This document shows, piece after piece, positions 8,838 through 18,993 of a stretch of 64,000 nucleotides of DNA. The stretch is from an uncultured Pelagibacteraceae bacterium (GTDB lineage: Bacteria; Pseudomonadota; Alphaproteobacteria; Pelagibacterales; Pelagibacteraceae): assembly GCA_902555275.1 (NCBI GenBank), contig CACDRY010000004.1, forward strand, positions 38,578-102,577, given 5' to 3'. Every line of letters begins with the position of its first letter. Within the stretch, counting starts at the first letter, position 1. Position numbers and translations under genes: made by a program. The notes beneath the pieces were generated by a model. It had not been told where the DNA came from. It ran no database searches and was given only the letters and a program-made list of their open reading frames with translations.

Positions 8838-9725
8838 ATGAAATATTGCATTATTTACAACAAAAACGCTTCCTCTGGCAGAAAATCTAAATTTATAAAA
8901 AAAATTTCTGATGAACTTTCTAAGTATAACGATGTTTCTTTTTTTGAAACTGAGAGCGTGGATAAAGCAGAGGCAGTATTTAAAAATATTTCTAAGTTAA
9001 ATATAGATAGACTTGTAGTTGCTGGAGGCGATGGTTCAGTATCATTTGCAATAAACAAACTTATTAAAAATAATTTTGTTCCAAAAAAAGATTTTGCTAT
9101 TGGTTATATACCAGCTGGAACTGCTAATTTACTTCAAGCTGAACTAAATATGAGTAAAAAAATAAGTAAAATTGTTCAAATTTTACAATCAAACAATTTA
9201 AAACAAACTAATTTAGTAAAAATCAATAATGATTATTTTATTTTAATGGCAGGTATAGGTTGGGATGCAACGATAGTCCATTCAATTAATAGTTCTCTAA
9301 AAAAACTGTTAGGTAAAATTATTTTTGGATATAAAGGATTGCAAAAATTTTTGTTAATGAAAAATCAAAAATTAAAAGTTAACATAGATGGTCAAAATCA
9401 TATAGCTGACTGGGTGTTATGTTCTAATACCAATTATTATGCGGGTCACTACAAAATTAATAAAACAAATATATTTGATAACAAAATTATTACTTATGTA
9501 TTCAAAGACCTTACAAGAATAAAAATACTTTATTATATTTATTTGATTATTTTTTTTGGAGATTTATCGAAGTCTACGAGTGTTATAACATCTTATTCCA
9601 GTGAGCTAAAAATTGATGGACAAGGGAAAAAAATTCCAATTCAAATTGATGGTGATAAATATCAATATTGTGATAACGTAGAATTAAGGAAATCAGGAAA
9701 ATATTTTAACATATTAACAGCATAA
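8838..9725 (+). CDS. Diacylglycerol/sphingosine kinase-like lipid kinase
   Basis: A 295-residue member of the DAGK catalytic family (YegS/DgkB type). Motifs are the N-terminal IYNKNASSGRKS, the nucleotide loop VAGGDGSVSFAINKL and GYIPAGTANLLQAEL. It would phosphorylate diacylglycerol to phosphatidic acid. I chose the ATG at 8838 because the family starts at this MKYCIIYNK; an in-frame ATG at 8799 would add 13 unlike residues. It diverges from the PlcP-like gene with 86 bases between them. In the lipid-remodelling scheme it would return PlcP-made diacylglycerol to phospholipid synthesis (inferred). Confidence 0.85.
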   Translation: MKYCIIYNKNASSGRKSKFIKKISDELSKYNDVSFFETESVDKAEAVFKNISKLNIDRLVVAGGDGSVSFAINKLIKNNFVPKKDFAIGYIPAGTANLLQAELNMSKKISKIVQILQSNNLKQTNLVKINNDYFILMAGIGWDATIVHSINSSLKKLLGKIIFGYKGLQKFLLMKNQKLKVNIDGQNHIADWVLCSNTNYYAGHYKINKTNIFDNKIITYVFKDLTRIKILYYIYLIIFFGDLSKSTSVITSYSSELKIDGQGKKIPIQIDGDKYQYCDNVELRKSGKYFNILTA

Positions 9726-9757
9726 CTTTTAAATAAGAGAATTTATCAAAAAATCAT

Positions 9758-9809
9758 TTTACTAAGATATTTAATTTAAATATAATTATTATAAAATTAC
9801 ACAGGAGGT
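9758..9809 (+). promoter_or_regulatory. Candidate promoter and strong Shine-Dalgarno for the 69-residue protein
   Basis: TTTACT (9758-9763) and TATAAT (9781-9786) are spaced by 17 bases, matching a sigma-70 promoter. AGGAGGT (9803-9809) lies just ahead of the ATG at 9814 and is a full-strength Shine-Dalgarno, unusual among the mostly weak sites in this window. The predicted 5' leader is only about 20 bases. Confidence 0.6.
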
Positions 9810-9813
9810 CATT

Positions 9814-10023
9814 ATGAGTAAAAAGTTAAAGAAAAATGAAAAAAGAAAAAAAAAGGTTATCAAGTTAATAGAAAAACTTAAAAATAAGATCAATTTAAAA
9901 GAAAAAAAATTATCTAAAATTAATATTAAAATTGCAAGTATTGAAAAAAGAGTTGCTGAAAAAAAAACAAAAAAACTAGCTAAAAAGAAGACTATCGAGA
10001 GTTCCGCATCTGTAAATAATTAA
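9814..10023 (+). CDS. Small lysine-rich coiled-coil protein of unknown function
   Basis: The 69-residue protein has 25 lysines (36%) and is strongly basic. Regularly spaced isoleucine/leucine/valine from about residue 15 to 47 suggests one long amphipathic helix or coiled coil; the tail (about 60-69) is serine/asparagine-rich. There is no signal peptide or membrane segment. It appears to be its own transcription unit: candidate promoter and perfect Shine-Dalgarno upstream, hairpin downstream. Basic composition suggests binding to nucleic acid, ribosomes or another polyanion such as polyphosphate, but no family is recognised. Confidence 0.75.
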   Translation: MSKKLKKNEKRKKKVIKLIEKLKNKINLKEKKLSKINIKIASIEKRVAEKKTKKLAKKKTIESSASVNN

Positions 10024-10035
10024 TTTCTAAATCTT

Positions 10036-10068
10036 CTTTCCCCTTTTTATAATTAAAAAAGGGGAAAG
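10036..10068. terminator. Bidirectional hairpin between the small protein and manC
   Basis: CTTTCCCC (10036-10043) pairs with GGGGAAAG (10061-10068), extended inward by T-A pairs around an AATT-containing loop. It sits between two converging genes, 13 bases after the small-protein stop. There is no clean external T-run on either strand, so efficiency is uncertain. Confidence 0.6.
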
Positions 10069-10176
10069 TAGTTAATCAACAAAATTTTAAAATTAAGGGG
10101 AAATAAAGATGTTTTATAATTTAAATTTTATAATTAATGTTTATGACAAAAATATTTATAGATTATTACAATTTAA

Positions 10177-11385
10177 TTAAAGTTTATTTGCTCTACCATA
10201 AATGTCTTGATATCTAACAATATCAGTCTCTTTTAGAATTGAACCAACTTGAGCTTCCATAATTTTTACAGGTTTTTTTCCAGGATTTTGTATTCTATGA
10301 ATTGCTCCTAATGGAATAAATATATGCTCATCAGGTTTTTTATTAATAATATTTTTATTTAAAGTTATTCTTGGATTACCTTTTGTAACTAACCAATGTT
10401 CTGCTCTGTGATGATGTTTTTGAAGACTTAATATACCTTTAGGTTTAACTGATAATTCTTTAATTAAAAACTCTTTTCCTTCGAATAAATTTAAATAACT
10501 CCCCCATGGTCTATAAAAAATATTCTTTTTCTTAAAGTGTTTTCTTTTATTTTTATCATAAATTTTTAAAATCTCTTTCCAACTACCAAGATCAGACCAA
10601 GGTATATCTAGTTTAATAGCATTAATTTTATTTGTTTTCTCAAGTATTGCATAATCAAAAGATTTCTCGATTGATTTTTCAAAAGCTCTTTTATTTAAGT
10701 AGTAGGTATTATTTTTATATTTGCCTTTTTTAATTGCCTCAACACAACTTTTGTAGGTTTTATTTTGATATTTTTTAAAGTTATTGATTATTGAGTCTTT
10801 TCTTAAATAAAACATGCCAGAATTCCAATAACATTTTTTTTTAATTACTTCTTTTGCTTTTGATAAATTTGGTTTTTCAATAAATTTTGTAACTTTATTT
10901 ATAGATTTAATTTTTTTAGTTAAAAAATATCCATACTCACTTGATGGGTTTGTAGGTTTTATTCCAAAAATAAATAAATTTTGATCATCTAAATTTGATT
11001 TATTTTTTAATAGGGCTTTATTTAAAACATTAGATTTTTCAATTAAATGATCTGCTGCAAAAAACATTAATGGTTGCTCTAATGGAATATCTTTTATTAA
11101 TGCGGACACTAATATTGCTGGTGCTGTATTTTTTTTTGCTGGTTCTAGAACTATTTTAAACTTTTTAATTTTACTTTTTTTTAAAGCTAATTTGACTTGT
11201 TTTAAGTATTTTAAATTTGTACTGATTATAGGAAAATCAAAAATTGGTTTATTTACTCTTTCTAAAGTTTTTTGAATTAAACTCCATCCGCCAAAATCAA
11301 TAAATTGTTTTGCTTGATGTTTTTTTTTATCTGGCCAAAGTCTTGTTCCTGCGCCACCACAAAGTATTACAGGTCTAATTTTCAT
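10177..11385 (-). CDS. manC: Mannose-1-phosphate guanylyltransferase (GDP-mannose synthesis)
   Basis: This enzyme makes GDP-mannose from mannose-1-phosphate and GTP for surface polysaccharides or glycolipids. The 402 residues comprise an N-terminal nucleotidyltransferase (PVILCGGAGTRLWP; EPAKKNTAPAIL; FIEKPNLSKA; PWSDLGSW) and a C-terminal cupin of the type II mannose-6-phosphate isomerase type (HHHRAEHWLV, IPLGAIHRIQN). It is shorter than the usual ~470 residues, mainly in linker regions. The start overlaps the ilvD stop (TAATG). Whether it also isomerises mannose-6-phosphate is uncertain. Confidence 0.9.
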   Translation of the reverse strand: MKIRPVILCGGAGTRLWPDKKKHQAKQFIDFGGWSLIQKTLERVNKPIFDFPIISTNLKYLKQVKLALKKSKIKKFKIVLEPAKKNTAPAILVSALIKDIPLEQPLMFFAADHLIEKSNVLNKALLKNKSNLDDQNLFIFGIKPTNPSSEYGYFLTKKIKSINKVTKFIEKPNLSKAKEVIKKKCYWNSGMFYLRKDSIINNFKKYQNKTYKSCVEAIKKGKYKNNTYYLNKRAFEKSIEKSFDYAILEKTNKINAIKLDIPWSDLGSWKEILKIYDKNKRKHFKKKNIFYRPWGSYLNLFEGKEFLIKELSVKPKGILSLQKHHHRAEHWLVTKGNPRITLNKNIINKKPDEHIFIPLGAIHRIQNPGKKPVKIMEAQVGSILKETDIVRYQDIYGRANKL

Positions 11386-13103
11386 TAAATATCAGCGTAC
11401 GTTCTAACCTCGTTTTTACCACCTGGATGAGTTGGTGCACCTTTATAAGCAGGACCAACAGTTTGTGCATATTTCCATAAAGTACCATTACCAAAATTCA
11501 TCTTTCTTGGTTTCCATTTTTTACGTCTTGCACTTAATTCCTTCTTTGTAAGCCTTACGTTAATTGTGCCCTTTTTAGCGTCTATATCGATGATATCCCC
11601 ATTCCTTAAAAGGGCTATAGGACCGCCTACGGAGGCCTCAGGGCCCACATGACCGATACAAAAGCCTCTAGTAGCCCCAGAGAACCTACCATCAGTAATA
11701 AGGGCTACTTTCTCCCCCTTTCCTTGACCGTAGATTGCTGCAGTTGTTTGAAGCATTTCTCTCATTCCAGGACCTCCTATAGGCCCTTCATATCTAATAA
11801 TAATGATGTCTCCATCTTTGTATTTTCTGTTTATCACTGCTTTATACGCAGACTCTTCATTATCAAAACATCTAGCTCTTCCTGTAAATTGTAATTTTTT
11901 CAAACCTGCTATTTTTACAATTCCACCTTCTGGAGCTAAATTACCTTTTAATCCAACTACTCCTCCTGTTGGTGAAATTGGATTTTGATAAGATCTCATT
12001 ACTTTTTGATTTTCTCTAAATTTTACATTTTTTAAATTTTCTCTCATGGTTTTGCCTGTAACCGTCATACAATCACCATGAATGTAACCACCATCCATTA
12101 GAGTTTTTAATAACATTGGAACTCCTCCTGCTTCCCACATATCTTTTGCAACATATTTTCCACCAGGTTTTAAATCTGCAAGATAAGGTGTTCTTTTAAA
12201 AATTTTTGCAACATCCATTAAATCAAACTTTATACCAATTTCATTTGCGATAGCTGGTAGGTGCAATCCTGCATTTGTTGATCCACCTGTTGCTGCAACA
12301 ATTGTTGCTGCATTTTCGAGAGCTTTTCTTGTAACTATGTCTCTAGGTCTAATATTTTTTGCTAATAAATTCATTACAGCTTTACCGCTGTCTATTGCAT
12401 ATTTATTTCTTTCTAAATATGGCGCTGGCGTTCCTGCTGAGAAAGGTAAAGCTAATCCTATTGCCTCAGAAACACATGCCATTGTGTTTGCAGTAAATTG
12501 TCCACCACAAGCACCTGCGCTTGGACATGCTTTTAATTCTAATTTTCTTAATGCATGAGCTGTCATTTTTTTTGATGTATATTTTCCAACACCTTCAAAT
12601 ACATCTACAACAGTTACATCTTTACCATTAAATCTCCCAGGTAGAATTGATCCACCATATATAAATACACTCGGAATATTTAAACGTACCATCGACATCA
12701 TTAAACCAGGTAATGATTTATCACAACCTGCTAATCCAACTAATGCATCATAACAATGTCCTCTAACCGTAAGTTCAGTTGAGTCTGCTATTACATCTCT
12801 TGATATTAATGACGATTTCATTCCTTCATGACCCATCGCAATACCATCAGTTACTGTAATAGTACAAAACTCTCTTGGAGTTCCACCTGAAGCTTTAACT
12901 CCTTTTTTAACTGATTGAGCTTGTTTCATTAAATTTATGTTACATGGAGCTGCTTCATTCCATGTTGATACAACTCCAACAAATGGTTTTGCTACATCTT
13001 TTTCGGTTAAATCCATTGCGTAATAAAATGATCTTTGAGGGGCTTTGTCTGCACCCATTGTTGTATGTCTACTTGGTAATTTTTTCTTATTAAATTTTTT
13101 CAT
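11385..13103 (-). CDS. ilvD: Dihydroxy-acid dehydratase
   Basis: IlvD catalyses dehydration of 2,3-dihydroxy-isovalerate and -methylvalerate in valine, isoleucine and leucine biosynthesis, using an iron-sulfur cluster. The 572 residues are full length. Recognisable blocks are [35 protein letters not shown] (cluster-ligand cysteine) and [19 protein letters not shown]. It overlaps valS upstream and manC downstream by one base each (TAATG), so the three genes form one coupled run. Confidence 0.97.
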   Translation of the reverse strand: MKKFNKKKLPSRHTTMGADKAPQRSFYYAMDLTEKDVAKPFVGVVSTWNEAAPCNINLMKQAQSVKKGVKASGGTPREFCTITVTDGIAMGHEGMKSSLISRDVIADSTELTVRGHCYDALVGLAGCDKSLPGLMMSMVRLNIPSVFIYGGSILPGRFNGKDVTVVDVFEGVGKYTSKKMTAHALRKLELKACPSAGACGGQFTANTMACVSEAIGLALPFSAGTPAPYLERNKYAIDSGKAVMNLLAKNIRPRDIVTRKALENAATIVAATGGSTNAGLHLPAIANEIGIKFDLMDVAKIFKRTPYLADLKPGGKYVAKDMWEAGGVPMLLKTLMDGGYIHGDCMTVTGKTMRENLKNVKFRENQKVMRSYQNPISPTGGVVGLKGNLAPEGGIVKIAGLKKLQFTGRARCFDNEESAYKAVINRKYKDGDIIIIRYEGPIGGPGMREMLQTTAAIYGQGKGEKVALITDGRFSGATRGFCIGHVGPEASVGGPIALLRNGDIIDIDAKKGTINVRLTKKELSARRKKWKPRKMNFGNGTLWKYAQTVGPAYKGAPTHPGGKNEVRTYADI

Positions 13104-15730
13104 TATAAACCTTTTAGAGTTAATTCTATTTTTTTAACATCTTTTTCTAGATTAGCAAAGTTGCTTTTCTCCTGCTCTACTATATTTTGTGGTGCACGAT
13201 CCACAAAGGATTTATTTGATAACCTAACATCAATTTTTTTCATCTCTTCACTAATTTTTGTAATTTTCTTCTCTAGTGTTGATTTGATCATATTTAAATC
13301 AACATCTTCGTCAAAATATAATTTAAATAGCTCACCATTGATAACGATGCTTGCTGATGATTTTTTTAAATCATTCTCATGAAAGTTTTTAATTCTTCCA
13401 TTTTTTTTTAGTATATTTTCATTAGCTGATAAAAAGTTTTTATATTCTTTGTTTGTGTTTTCTGTTGAAATTTCAATAAATGATCCAGGGCTAATGTTTA
13501 ATTCATTTTTAAAAGATCTAATAGATGTAATAAAATTAATGATGTTATTAATTTCATCATAAGATTTTTTTTCATGATAATCATGCTCCAGCCAATTAGC
13601 ATGCATTAAGAATTCATCGCCATTTTTATCTAACTTGTTATTCAACCAAATCTCCTCTGTAACAAATGGAATAAATGGATGAAGTATTATTAAAATTTCT
13701 CTAAATATATAAGATGAAGTTTGTCTTAATTCTTTAATCTCTTCCTCATTATTAGAATTAAATACAGTTTTAGATAACTCTAAATACCAATCACAAAATG
13801 AATGCCATACAAATTGATAAATAATCTTAGCTGCTTCATCAAATCTATAATTTTTTAAACTGTTTTCTGTCTCGTTTTTAGTCTTAACAAGTTCAGATAA
13901 TATCCACTTGTTAATTGTTAATTTAAGATTTTCAGGTTTTTTAATATCACTAAAACCACACTCATTTTGCCTTAAAAAATTATTAGCATTCCAAATTTTA
14001 TTTAAGAAATTCCTATAACCTTTAACCCTATCTTCTGACAATTTTACATCACGACCAGGTGATGCCATTGATAAAAGAGTAAATCTTAAAGCATCAGCAC
14101 TATATTTTTCAATAAGTTCTAAAGGATCAATTACATTGCCCTTTGATTTAGACATTTTTTGACCCTTTTCGTCTCTAACTAATGCGTGAACGTATATATT
14201 TTTAAAAGGCTCTTCTTTTAAAAACTCAGTTCCCATCATAATCATTCTAGCAACCCAGAAAAATATAATATCAAAACCAGTAACAAGAACACTTGTTGGA
14301 TAAAATTTTTCAACTTCTGGTGTTTTTTCTGGCCAACCTAAAGTCGCAAATGGCCATAGACCTGATGAAAACCATGTATCTAAAACATCTTCATCTCTTT
14401 TTAATTCCACATCTTTTGAATAGAATTCTTTTGCCTGTTTTTTACATTTGTCTTCATTTTCAGCTACAAATATTTTTCCATCAGGCCCGTACCATGCTGG
14501 AATTTGATGCCCCCACCATAATTGACGGGAAATACACCAAGGCTCAATGTTATCCATCCATTGAAAATAAGTTTTTGACCAATTTTCAGGAAAAAATTTA
14601 GTTTTACCATTATTTACTACTTCTTTTGCTTTAATGGCTAAAGTTTTTGCATCAACAAACCATTGCTCTGTTAAGTATGGTTCAATAATAGAATTAGATC
14701 TATCACCGTAAGGAACTTTATTTACTAACTTTTCTATTTTTTCTAAAAATTTTCCTTCTTCAAGATGTTCTAATATTAATTTTCTGGCAGCAAATCTATC
14801 TAAACCTTTATATGGGTCAGGCGCATTGTCATTTATTTTTCCGTCGGGAGTAAATATATTAATTACTTCTAAATTATTTCTAATACCTACTTCATAATCA
14901 TTAAAATCATGTGCTGGAGTAATTTTAACTGCACCAGTTCCTTGTTCAGGATCAGCATAGTCATCTGTTATTACTTTTATTTTTCTATTTGCCAAAGGTA
15001 TTGTAACTGACTTTCCAACAATGTTTTTAAATCTATCATCTTTAGGATTTACTGCTATTGCAGTATCTCCCAACATAGTTTCCGGTCTAGTTGTTGCTAT
15101 TGTTATAAATTTATCTGAGTCCTCTATAGGGTAATTTATATAATAAAGTTTAGAATTAACTTCTCTTTGATCAACTTCTAAATCAGATATTGCTGTTTTT
15201 AAAACAACATCCCAATTAACAAGTTTTTTAGATTTATAGATTAATTTTTTATTATAAAGATCAACAAATACTTTTATTACTGATTTAGATAAATTCTCAT
15301 CCATTGTAAAAGCATTACGCGACCAATCACAAGAACATCCAAGTTTTTTCAGTTGATTTATTATTATATCTCCATACTCATTTTTCCATTCCCATACTTT
15401 TTCAATAAATTTTTCTCTACCTAAATCATTTTTTTTAATACCTTCTTTTTCAAGTTTTTTTTCAACTAATGCTTGGGTTGCAATTCCGGCGTGATCTGTT
15501 CCTGGTTGCCATAAGGTTTCATAATTATTCATTCTATGAAATCTTGTTAAAACATCTTGAATAGAGTTATTTAAAGCATGCCCCATATGAAGGCTTCCAG
15601 TTACATTTGGTGGTGGAATTACTATTGAGAATTTTTTTGAATTTTCTTTGGGTTTAAATAATTCATTTTTTTCCCAATAATCATAGATTTTATTCTCAAC
15701 ATTTCTATGCTCATATTTATCAAAACTCAT
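13103..15730 (-). CDS. valS: Valine-tRNA ligase
   Basis: A class I aminoacyl-tRNA synthetase charging tRNA-Val. The 875-residue protein has the HIGH-type motif in [17 protein letters not shown], the editing-domain signature [25 protein letters not shown] for ATP binding, an anticodon-binding domain (about 600-760) and a C-terminal coiled-coil arm. It is the first gene of the valS-ilvD-manC run. About 120 bases upstream lead to the oppositely oriented tRNA-Cys gene. Confidence 0.98.
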   Translation of the reverse strand: MSFDKYEHRNVENKIYDYWEKNELFKPKENSKKFSIVIPPPNVTGSLHMGHALNNSIQDVLTRFHRMNNYETLWQPGTDHAGIATQALVEKKLEKEGIKKNDLGREKFIEKVWEWKNEYGDIIINQLKKLGCSCDWSRNAFTMDENLSKSVIKVFVDLYNKKLIYKSKKLVNWDVVLKTAISDLEVDQREVNSKLYYINYPIEDSDKFITIATTRPETMLGDTAIAVNPKDDRFKNIVGKSVTIPLANRKIKVITDDYADPEQGTGAVKITPAHDFNDYEVGIRNNLEVINIFTPDGKINDNAPDPYKGLDRFAARKLILEHLEEGKFLEKIEKLVNKVPYGDRSNSIIEPYLTEQWFVDAKTLAIKAKEVVNNGKTKFFPENWSKTYFQWMDNIEPWCISRQLWWGHQIPAWYGPDGKIFVAENEDKCKKQAKEFYSKDVELKRDEDVLDTWFSSGLWPFATLGWPEKTPEVEKFYPTSVLVTGFDIIFFWVARMIMMGTEFLKEEPFKNIYVHALVRDEKGQKMSKSKGNVIDPLELIEKYSADALRFTLLSMASPGRDVKLSEDRVKGYRNFLNKIWNANNFLRQNECGFSDIKKPENLKLTINKWILSELVKTKNETENSLKNYRFDEAAKIIYQFVWHSFCDWYLELSKTVFNSNNEEEIKELRQTSSYIFREILIILHPFIPFVTEEIWLNNKLDKNGDEFLMHANWLEHDYHEKKSYDEINNIINFITSIRSFKNELNISPGSFIEISTENTNKEYKNFLSANENILKKNGRIKNFHENDLKKSSASIVINGELFKLYFDEDVDLNMIKSTLEKKITKISEEMKKIDVRLSNKSFVDRAPQNIVEQEKSNFANLEKDVKKIELTLKGL

Positions 15731-15849
15731 TGATTTGTTTTATAAATTAATCAAATTAATAAACAATAATGAAAATCATTGCTAAATTTATAGACTAATG
15801 ATCAAAATGGATTATACAAATGTCGATTACCAAATATTTTATATTTGAT

Positions 15850-15923
15850 GGCAACGTGGCGGAATGGTTACGCAGAAGATTGCAAATCTTTGTATCCCGG
15901 TTCGATTCCGGGCGTTGCCTCCA
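15850..15923 (+). tRNA. tRNA-Cys (anticodon GCA)
   Basis: Acceptor arms GGCAACG (15850-15856) and CGTTGCC (15913-15919) pair fully. The 7-base anticodon loop TTGCAAA puts GCA at 15882-15884, and the T arm carries GGTTCGATTCC. Base 73 is T, the identity base of tRNA-Cys. CCA is encoded (15921-15923). Confidence 0.97.
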
Positions 15924-15972
15924 AAATAAGTATTGAGATAAATTTTAAAAAAAGTAAGTTGTGAGAAAATAT

Positions 15973-16048
15973 TCCTCGGTAGCTCAGTTGGTAGAGCAGT
16001 TGACTGTTAATCAATTGGTCGCAGGTTCGAGTCCTGCCCGAGGAGCCA
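15973..16048 (+). tRNA. tRNA-Asn (anticodon GTT)
   Basis: Acceptor arms TCCTCGG (15973-15979) and CCGAGGA (16038-16044) pair fully. The loop CTGTTAA gives anticodon GTT (16006-16008). D and T arms are canonical and CCA is encoded at 16046-16048. It follows tRNA-Cys by 49 bases. The opposing VTC-domain gene ends 2 bases beyond its CCA. Confidence 0.97.
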
Positions 16049-16050
16049 AA

Positions 16051-16650
16051 TCAAATTAAACGCAACTGATCTACCCCATTTGTGTATTTTGAAAATCTTG
16101 TTTTTGCAAAAGGAAAAATTTCATCAATTTCATTACTTTTGGAAATATTATTATTTTTAACCTCGATTATAATATCATTTGTACTCGATAAAACTAAATT
16201 TTTTTGAAGAATATCGAATTTTCCATATTGAATGTTTTCATCAAAAGTTATTCTGTGAGATTTATAGACAAAGTAATCTCGTTTATAGGTAACAATAATT
16301 TTAGGATAACAATTTCCATACATTTTATCGTAGTAACCATTGGTTAAAATATTTCTTGAAAATTCACGTAAAATTTTCTTTGATCTTGTGGTAAAATTTG
16401 TTTCTTTGGTTTCTAAAACAAAATTATTAATTTCATAACTGAAAAAATCATATTTACGAAGTCTTATTTTTTTTCTTGGGACATTACCTTCAATACTATT
16501 TGTATATATATCATAATTATTATTATCAAAATAAATTGAATAAATACATCTAGATGGGAATAACTTTTTAATTTTATTGTTATTTATCCACTTAAAAAAT
16601 AAAACTTTTTTATCTCTAGAAATTCCGTATTTATTCTCAATTCTTAACAT
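16051..16650 (-). CDS. VTC-domain protein (polyphosphate polymerase-like)
   Basis: The 199 residues match the bacterial VTC domain, a tunnel-fold triphosphate-binding enzyme related to the yeast Vtc4 polyphosphate polymerase. Supporting motifs are ENKYGISRDK at the start, IYSIYFDNNNYDIY, RKKIRLRKY (basic tunnel residues), FVLETKET and IIIEVKNN (metal/phosphate glutamates) and RFSKYTNGV near the C-terminus. No membrane segment is seen, so it should be cytoplasmic. It is the last gene after the DUF4956 and CotH-like genes, a set that recurs together in other bacteria. The polymer made is not established here. Confidence 0.82.
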   Translation of the reverse strand: MLRIENKYGISRDKKVLFFKWINNNKIKKLFPSRCIYSIYFDNNNYDIYTNSIEGNVPRKKIRLRKYDFFSYEINNFVLETKETNFTTRSKKILREFSRNILTNGYYDKMYGNCYPKIIVTYKRDYFVYKSHRITFDENIQYGKFDILQKNLVLSSTNDIIIEVKNNNISKSNEIDEIFPFAKTRFSKYTNGVDQLRLI

Positions 16651-18993
16651 TTAATTCAAAAAGTTTAATTGTGAAAAATTATCATAAAAAATTTCTTTTT
16701 TATTACACTTAAAATTATCTTCTTTTAGATTAAGTATAGATCCAAAATAATTTTTTTTTAAATTTATCAACATTATACAGTATTGATTATTTAAACTTCT
16801 GTAGGACAGAAGATTTAATTTGGAACTATCTTTAACGTACAGGCCGACCTTCGAATTTTTCACATATAATTTATCAATTTCACCATCAGAATGCTCACCA
16901 TAAGATATAGCTTTATCACTACAATTTTGTAGTTTTGCTTTTTTTATTTTATAACTGCCTCTCTTAAAACCAATACAATCACCATTTACATTTAAAATGT
17001 TAATATGATTAAAATTCAATTCAGACATTTCTGCATCTAGTGCGTCAAAAGCTGCGCTGTTTATATAGATGGTTTCAATATTTCCATATGATTGAATGAT
17101 TTCAATTGCTTTAGCACAATTAGCATTATTTATTTCAATATTAAGATTTATAATTTCAGATTTAACAAAATTTATGCATCCACCTAACATATTTTTATCT
17201 CTTTTAAAATCTATTGTTTCTAATTTATCTGGTCCAGAAATATTTATTTTTAAATTTTTAATTTTATTTTTATAAAATATAATTTTATCGTATTTGTTTT
17301 TAAGGGCTACTGAAATTCTTTTTTCTTTATCATCATAAAAAATTCTATTGGAATCAAAATTATAATAGAAACCAAATTCCCCAAGATCATAATACTTCAT
17401 TGTAAAAATACCTTTATTTTTAGGTGGATGATTTTCAGTATATGATTTTTTTGATTGTCTTATATATGTAATCTCTTTATTTTCTTCTTTAAGAAGAAGA
17501 AATTTTTCACTCAACAATTTATAAAATAAATCATTATTTAATTTTATCATTCTGCAATTTTTAAGACTTATATTACATATTTCGAACAAGTTGTTTTTAC
17601 CATTGAATGCTAATTTAAAGTTTAAGTTTTTAGAATTAAAGTGTTTTTTAAAGTAATTTTTAGTAAAGTTATTATCATGATAAATTTCTTTATAATTATC
17701 AAAATTAATTAATGATGATAATATTTTATTAATTATATACTCAGTTTGATTTTTATTGATTTTTAAACCTCTTATGTTTAATTCTTGATTAAAATTTTCA
17801 ATATTTAGATTTTTAATTAATAAAACTAGATCATTTTTAGTTGATTTATGTTGTAAAGTTAAACGTGGTTGATTTCTATATTCTAATTTTAAATAATTTT
17901 TAGTGCCATAAATAGGATATTCAAAAATATTTTTAGGTTCTAATTCGTTATATACTGGCTCAATCTCATCGAGCATCGGATTGTAAAAAAAAATCCTATC
18001 CTCTAGTGCTAGACCATGATATCCATCTACAATATGTAATAAATGCTCATATTGTAAAATTTTGTCGAAATAATTGAGCCTTGAATGTAAATTTTTATAT
18101 CTTAGAAAAATATCTCCATTAAAATACATTCTATCAGTTGAATCATTTAATTTAGAATTTTTACAACAATTTTTTCCATCACCAATACCTAATGAATTGA
18201 GATAAATGAAATTAATTTTGTCGATAGCATCTAGAATGACCTCTTTGTTTTTTATTTCTATGCCATCACTATTTTTCAACCTACTCAAAACAATACTTCT
18301 TCTATGTTTATAAGGTGTTTTGGGATCAAACCAATTATTTCTGTTAGTTGATACAAATACACCATTGTTTCTATTTTGATTTTTAGACATTTCAAGTGAT
18401 GGGCTCTCAATAAATAAAAATTTACTAACTTCTGAATTATTAATTTTAACATCAGTTATAAATCTATAAGGCGATAAGAAGTTTAACTTCTCAAAAAATG
18501 TTGAAACAAAAACATCATTTTTAAAATCATCAACATCACCGATTTTTAAAGAAAAATCCTTAATATGATTTATATGTCCATCAATAATTCGGACTCGTAG
18601 TGATGAAATTAATAAGTTTGAATCTATATTACTAATTGTGGATCCATTAATTCTTGCCTCACCTGAGAAGTTACAAGTAACATTATCATATAAAACTTTT
18701 ATATTTACTTTAGAGTATTTTTTATAATGCTTAGGTATTCGATTAAATTTTTTATTTATAATTAATATATTTTTTAAATAATCGTCAGGTTTTAAAAAAT
18801 CTACATATATCTGTTTAACTTTATTAATTCTATTTTTGAAAAGATAAAGAGATGCATCTTTTTTTGATTTTCCCAAAAAAGTATCATCGTTCGTAACACA
18901 TATTTTATCATTAAATATTGCAAATGTTATATTGGAAAAAAATATGTTGTTAATTAAAATCAGTAACAATACTTTTAATATTTTTTTTTTCAT
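16651..18993 (-). CDS. Exported CotH-like protein with C-terminal beta-helix
   Basis: A 780-residue protein with a signal peptide (about residues 1-25, ending NITFA). Residues ~95-400 resemble the CotH family: GEARINGSTISN, DFSLKIGDVDDF, and GLALEDRIFFYNPMLDEIEPVYNE near 355. CotH proteins have an atypical kinase fold. The usual aspartate of the metal motif (YYDG or DLD-like) reads YNEL here, so activity is doubtful. Residues ~590-760 show short repeats such as AAFDALDAEMSEL and CSDKAISYGEHSDGEID, typical of right-handed parallel beta-helices. The start overlaps the DUF4956 gene by 44 bases and the end abuts the VTC gene. Confidence 0.72.
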   Translation of the reverse strand: MKKKILKVLLLILINNIFFSNITFAIFNDKICVTNDDTFLGKSKKDASLYLFKNRINKVKQIYVDFLKPDDYLKNILIINKKFNRIPKHYKKYSKVNIKVLYDNVTCNFSGEARINGSTISNIDSNLLISSLRVRIIDGHINHIKDFSLKIGDVDDFKNDVFVSTFFEKLNFLSPYRFITDVKINNSEVSKFLFIESPSLEMSKNQNRNNGVFVSTNRNNWFDPKTPYKHRRSIVLSRLKNSDGIEIKNKEVILDAIDKINFIYLNSLGIGDGKNCCKNSKLNDSTDRMYFNGDIFLRYKNLHSRLNYFDKILQYEHLLHIVDGYHGLALEDRIFFYNPMLDEIEPVYNELEPKNIFEYPIYGTKNYLKLEYRNQPRLTLQHKSTKNDLVLLIKNLNIENFNQELNIRGLKINKNQTEYIINKILSSLINFDNYKEIYHDNNFTKNYFKKHFNSKNLNFKLAFNGKNNLFEICNISLKNCRMIKLNNDLFYKLLSEKFLLLKEENKEITYIRQSKKSYTENHPPKNKGIFTMKYYDLGEFGFYYNFDSNRIFYDDKEKRISVALKNKYDKIIFYKNKIKNLKINISGPDKLETIDFKRDKNMLGGCINFVKSEIINLNIEINNANCAKAIEIIQSYGNIETIYINSAAFDALDAEMSELNFNHINILNVNGDCIGFKRGSYKIKKAKLQNCSDKAISYGEHSDGEIDKLYVKNSKVGLYVKDSSKLNLLSYRSLNNQYCIMLINLKKNYFGSILNLKEDNFKCNKKEIFYDNFSQLNFLN

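Noticed and set aside
10109..10180. A 23-codon open frame after AAGGGGAAATAAAG, ending in the manC tail
   Set aside because: The AT-rich composition makes short frames likely, the product is not recognisable, and it runs into the 3' end of an opposing gene. Only the upstream purine run favours it.
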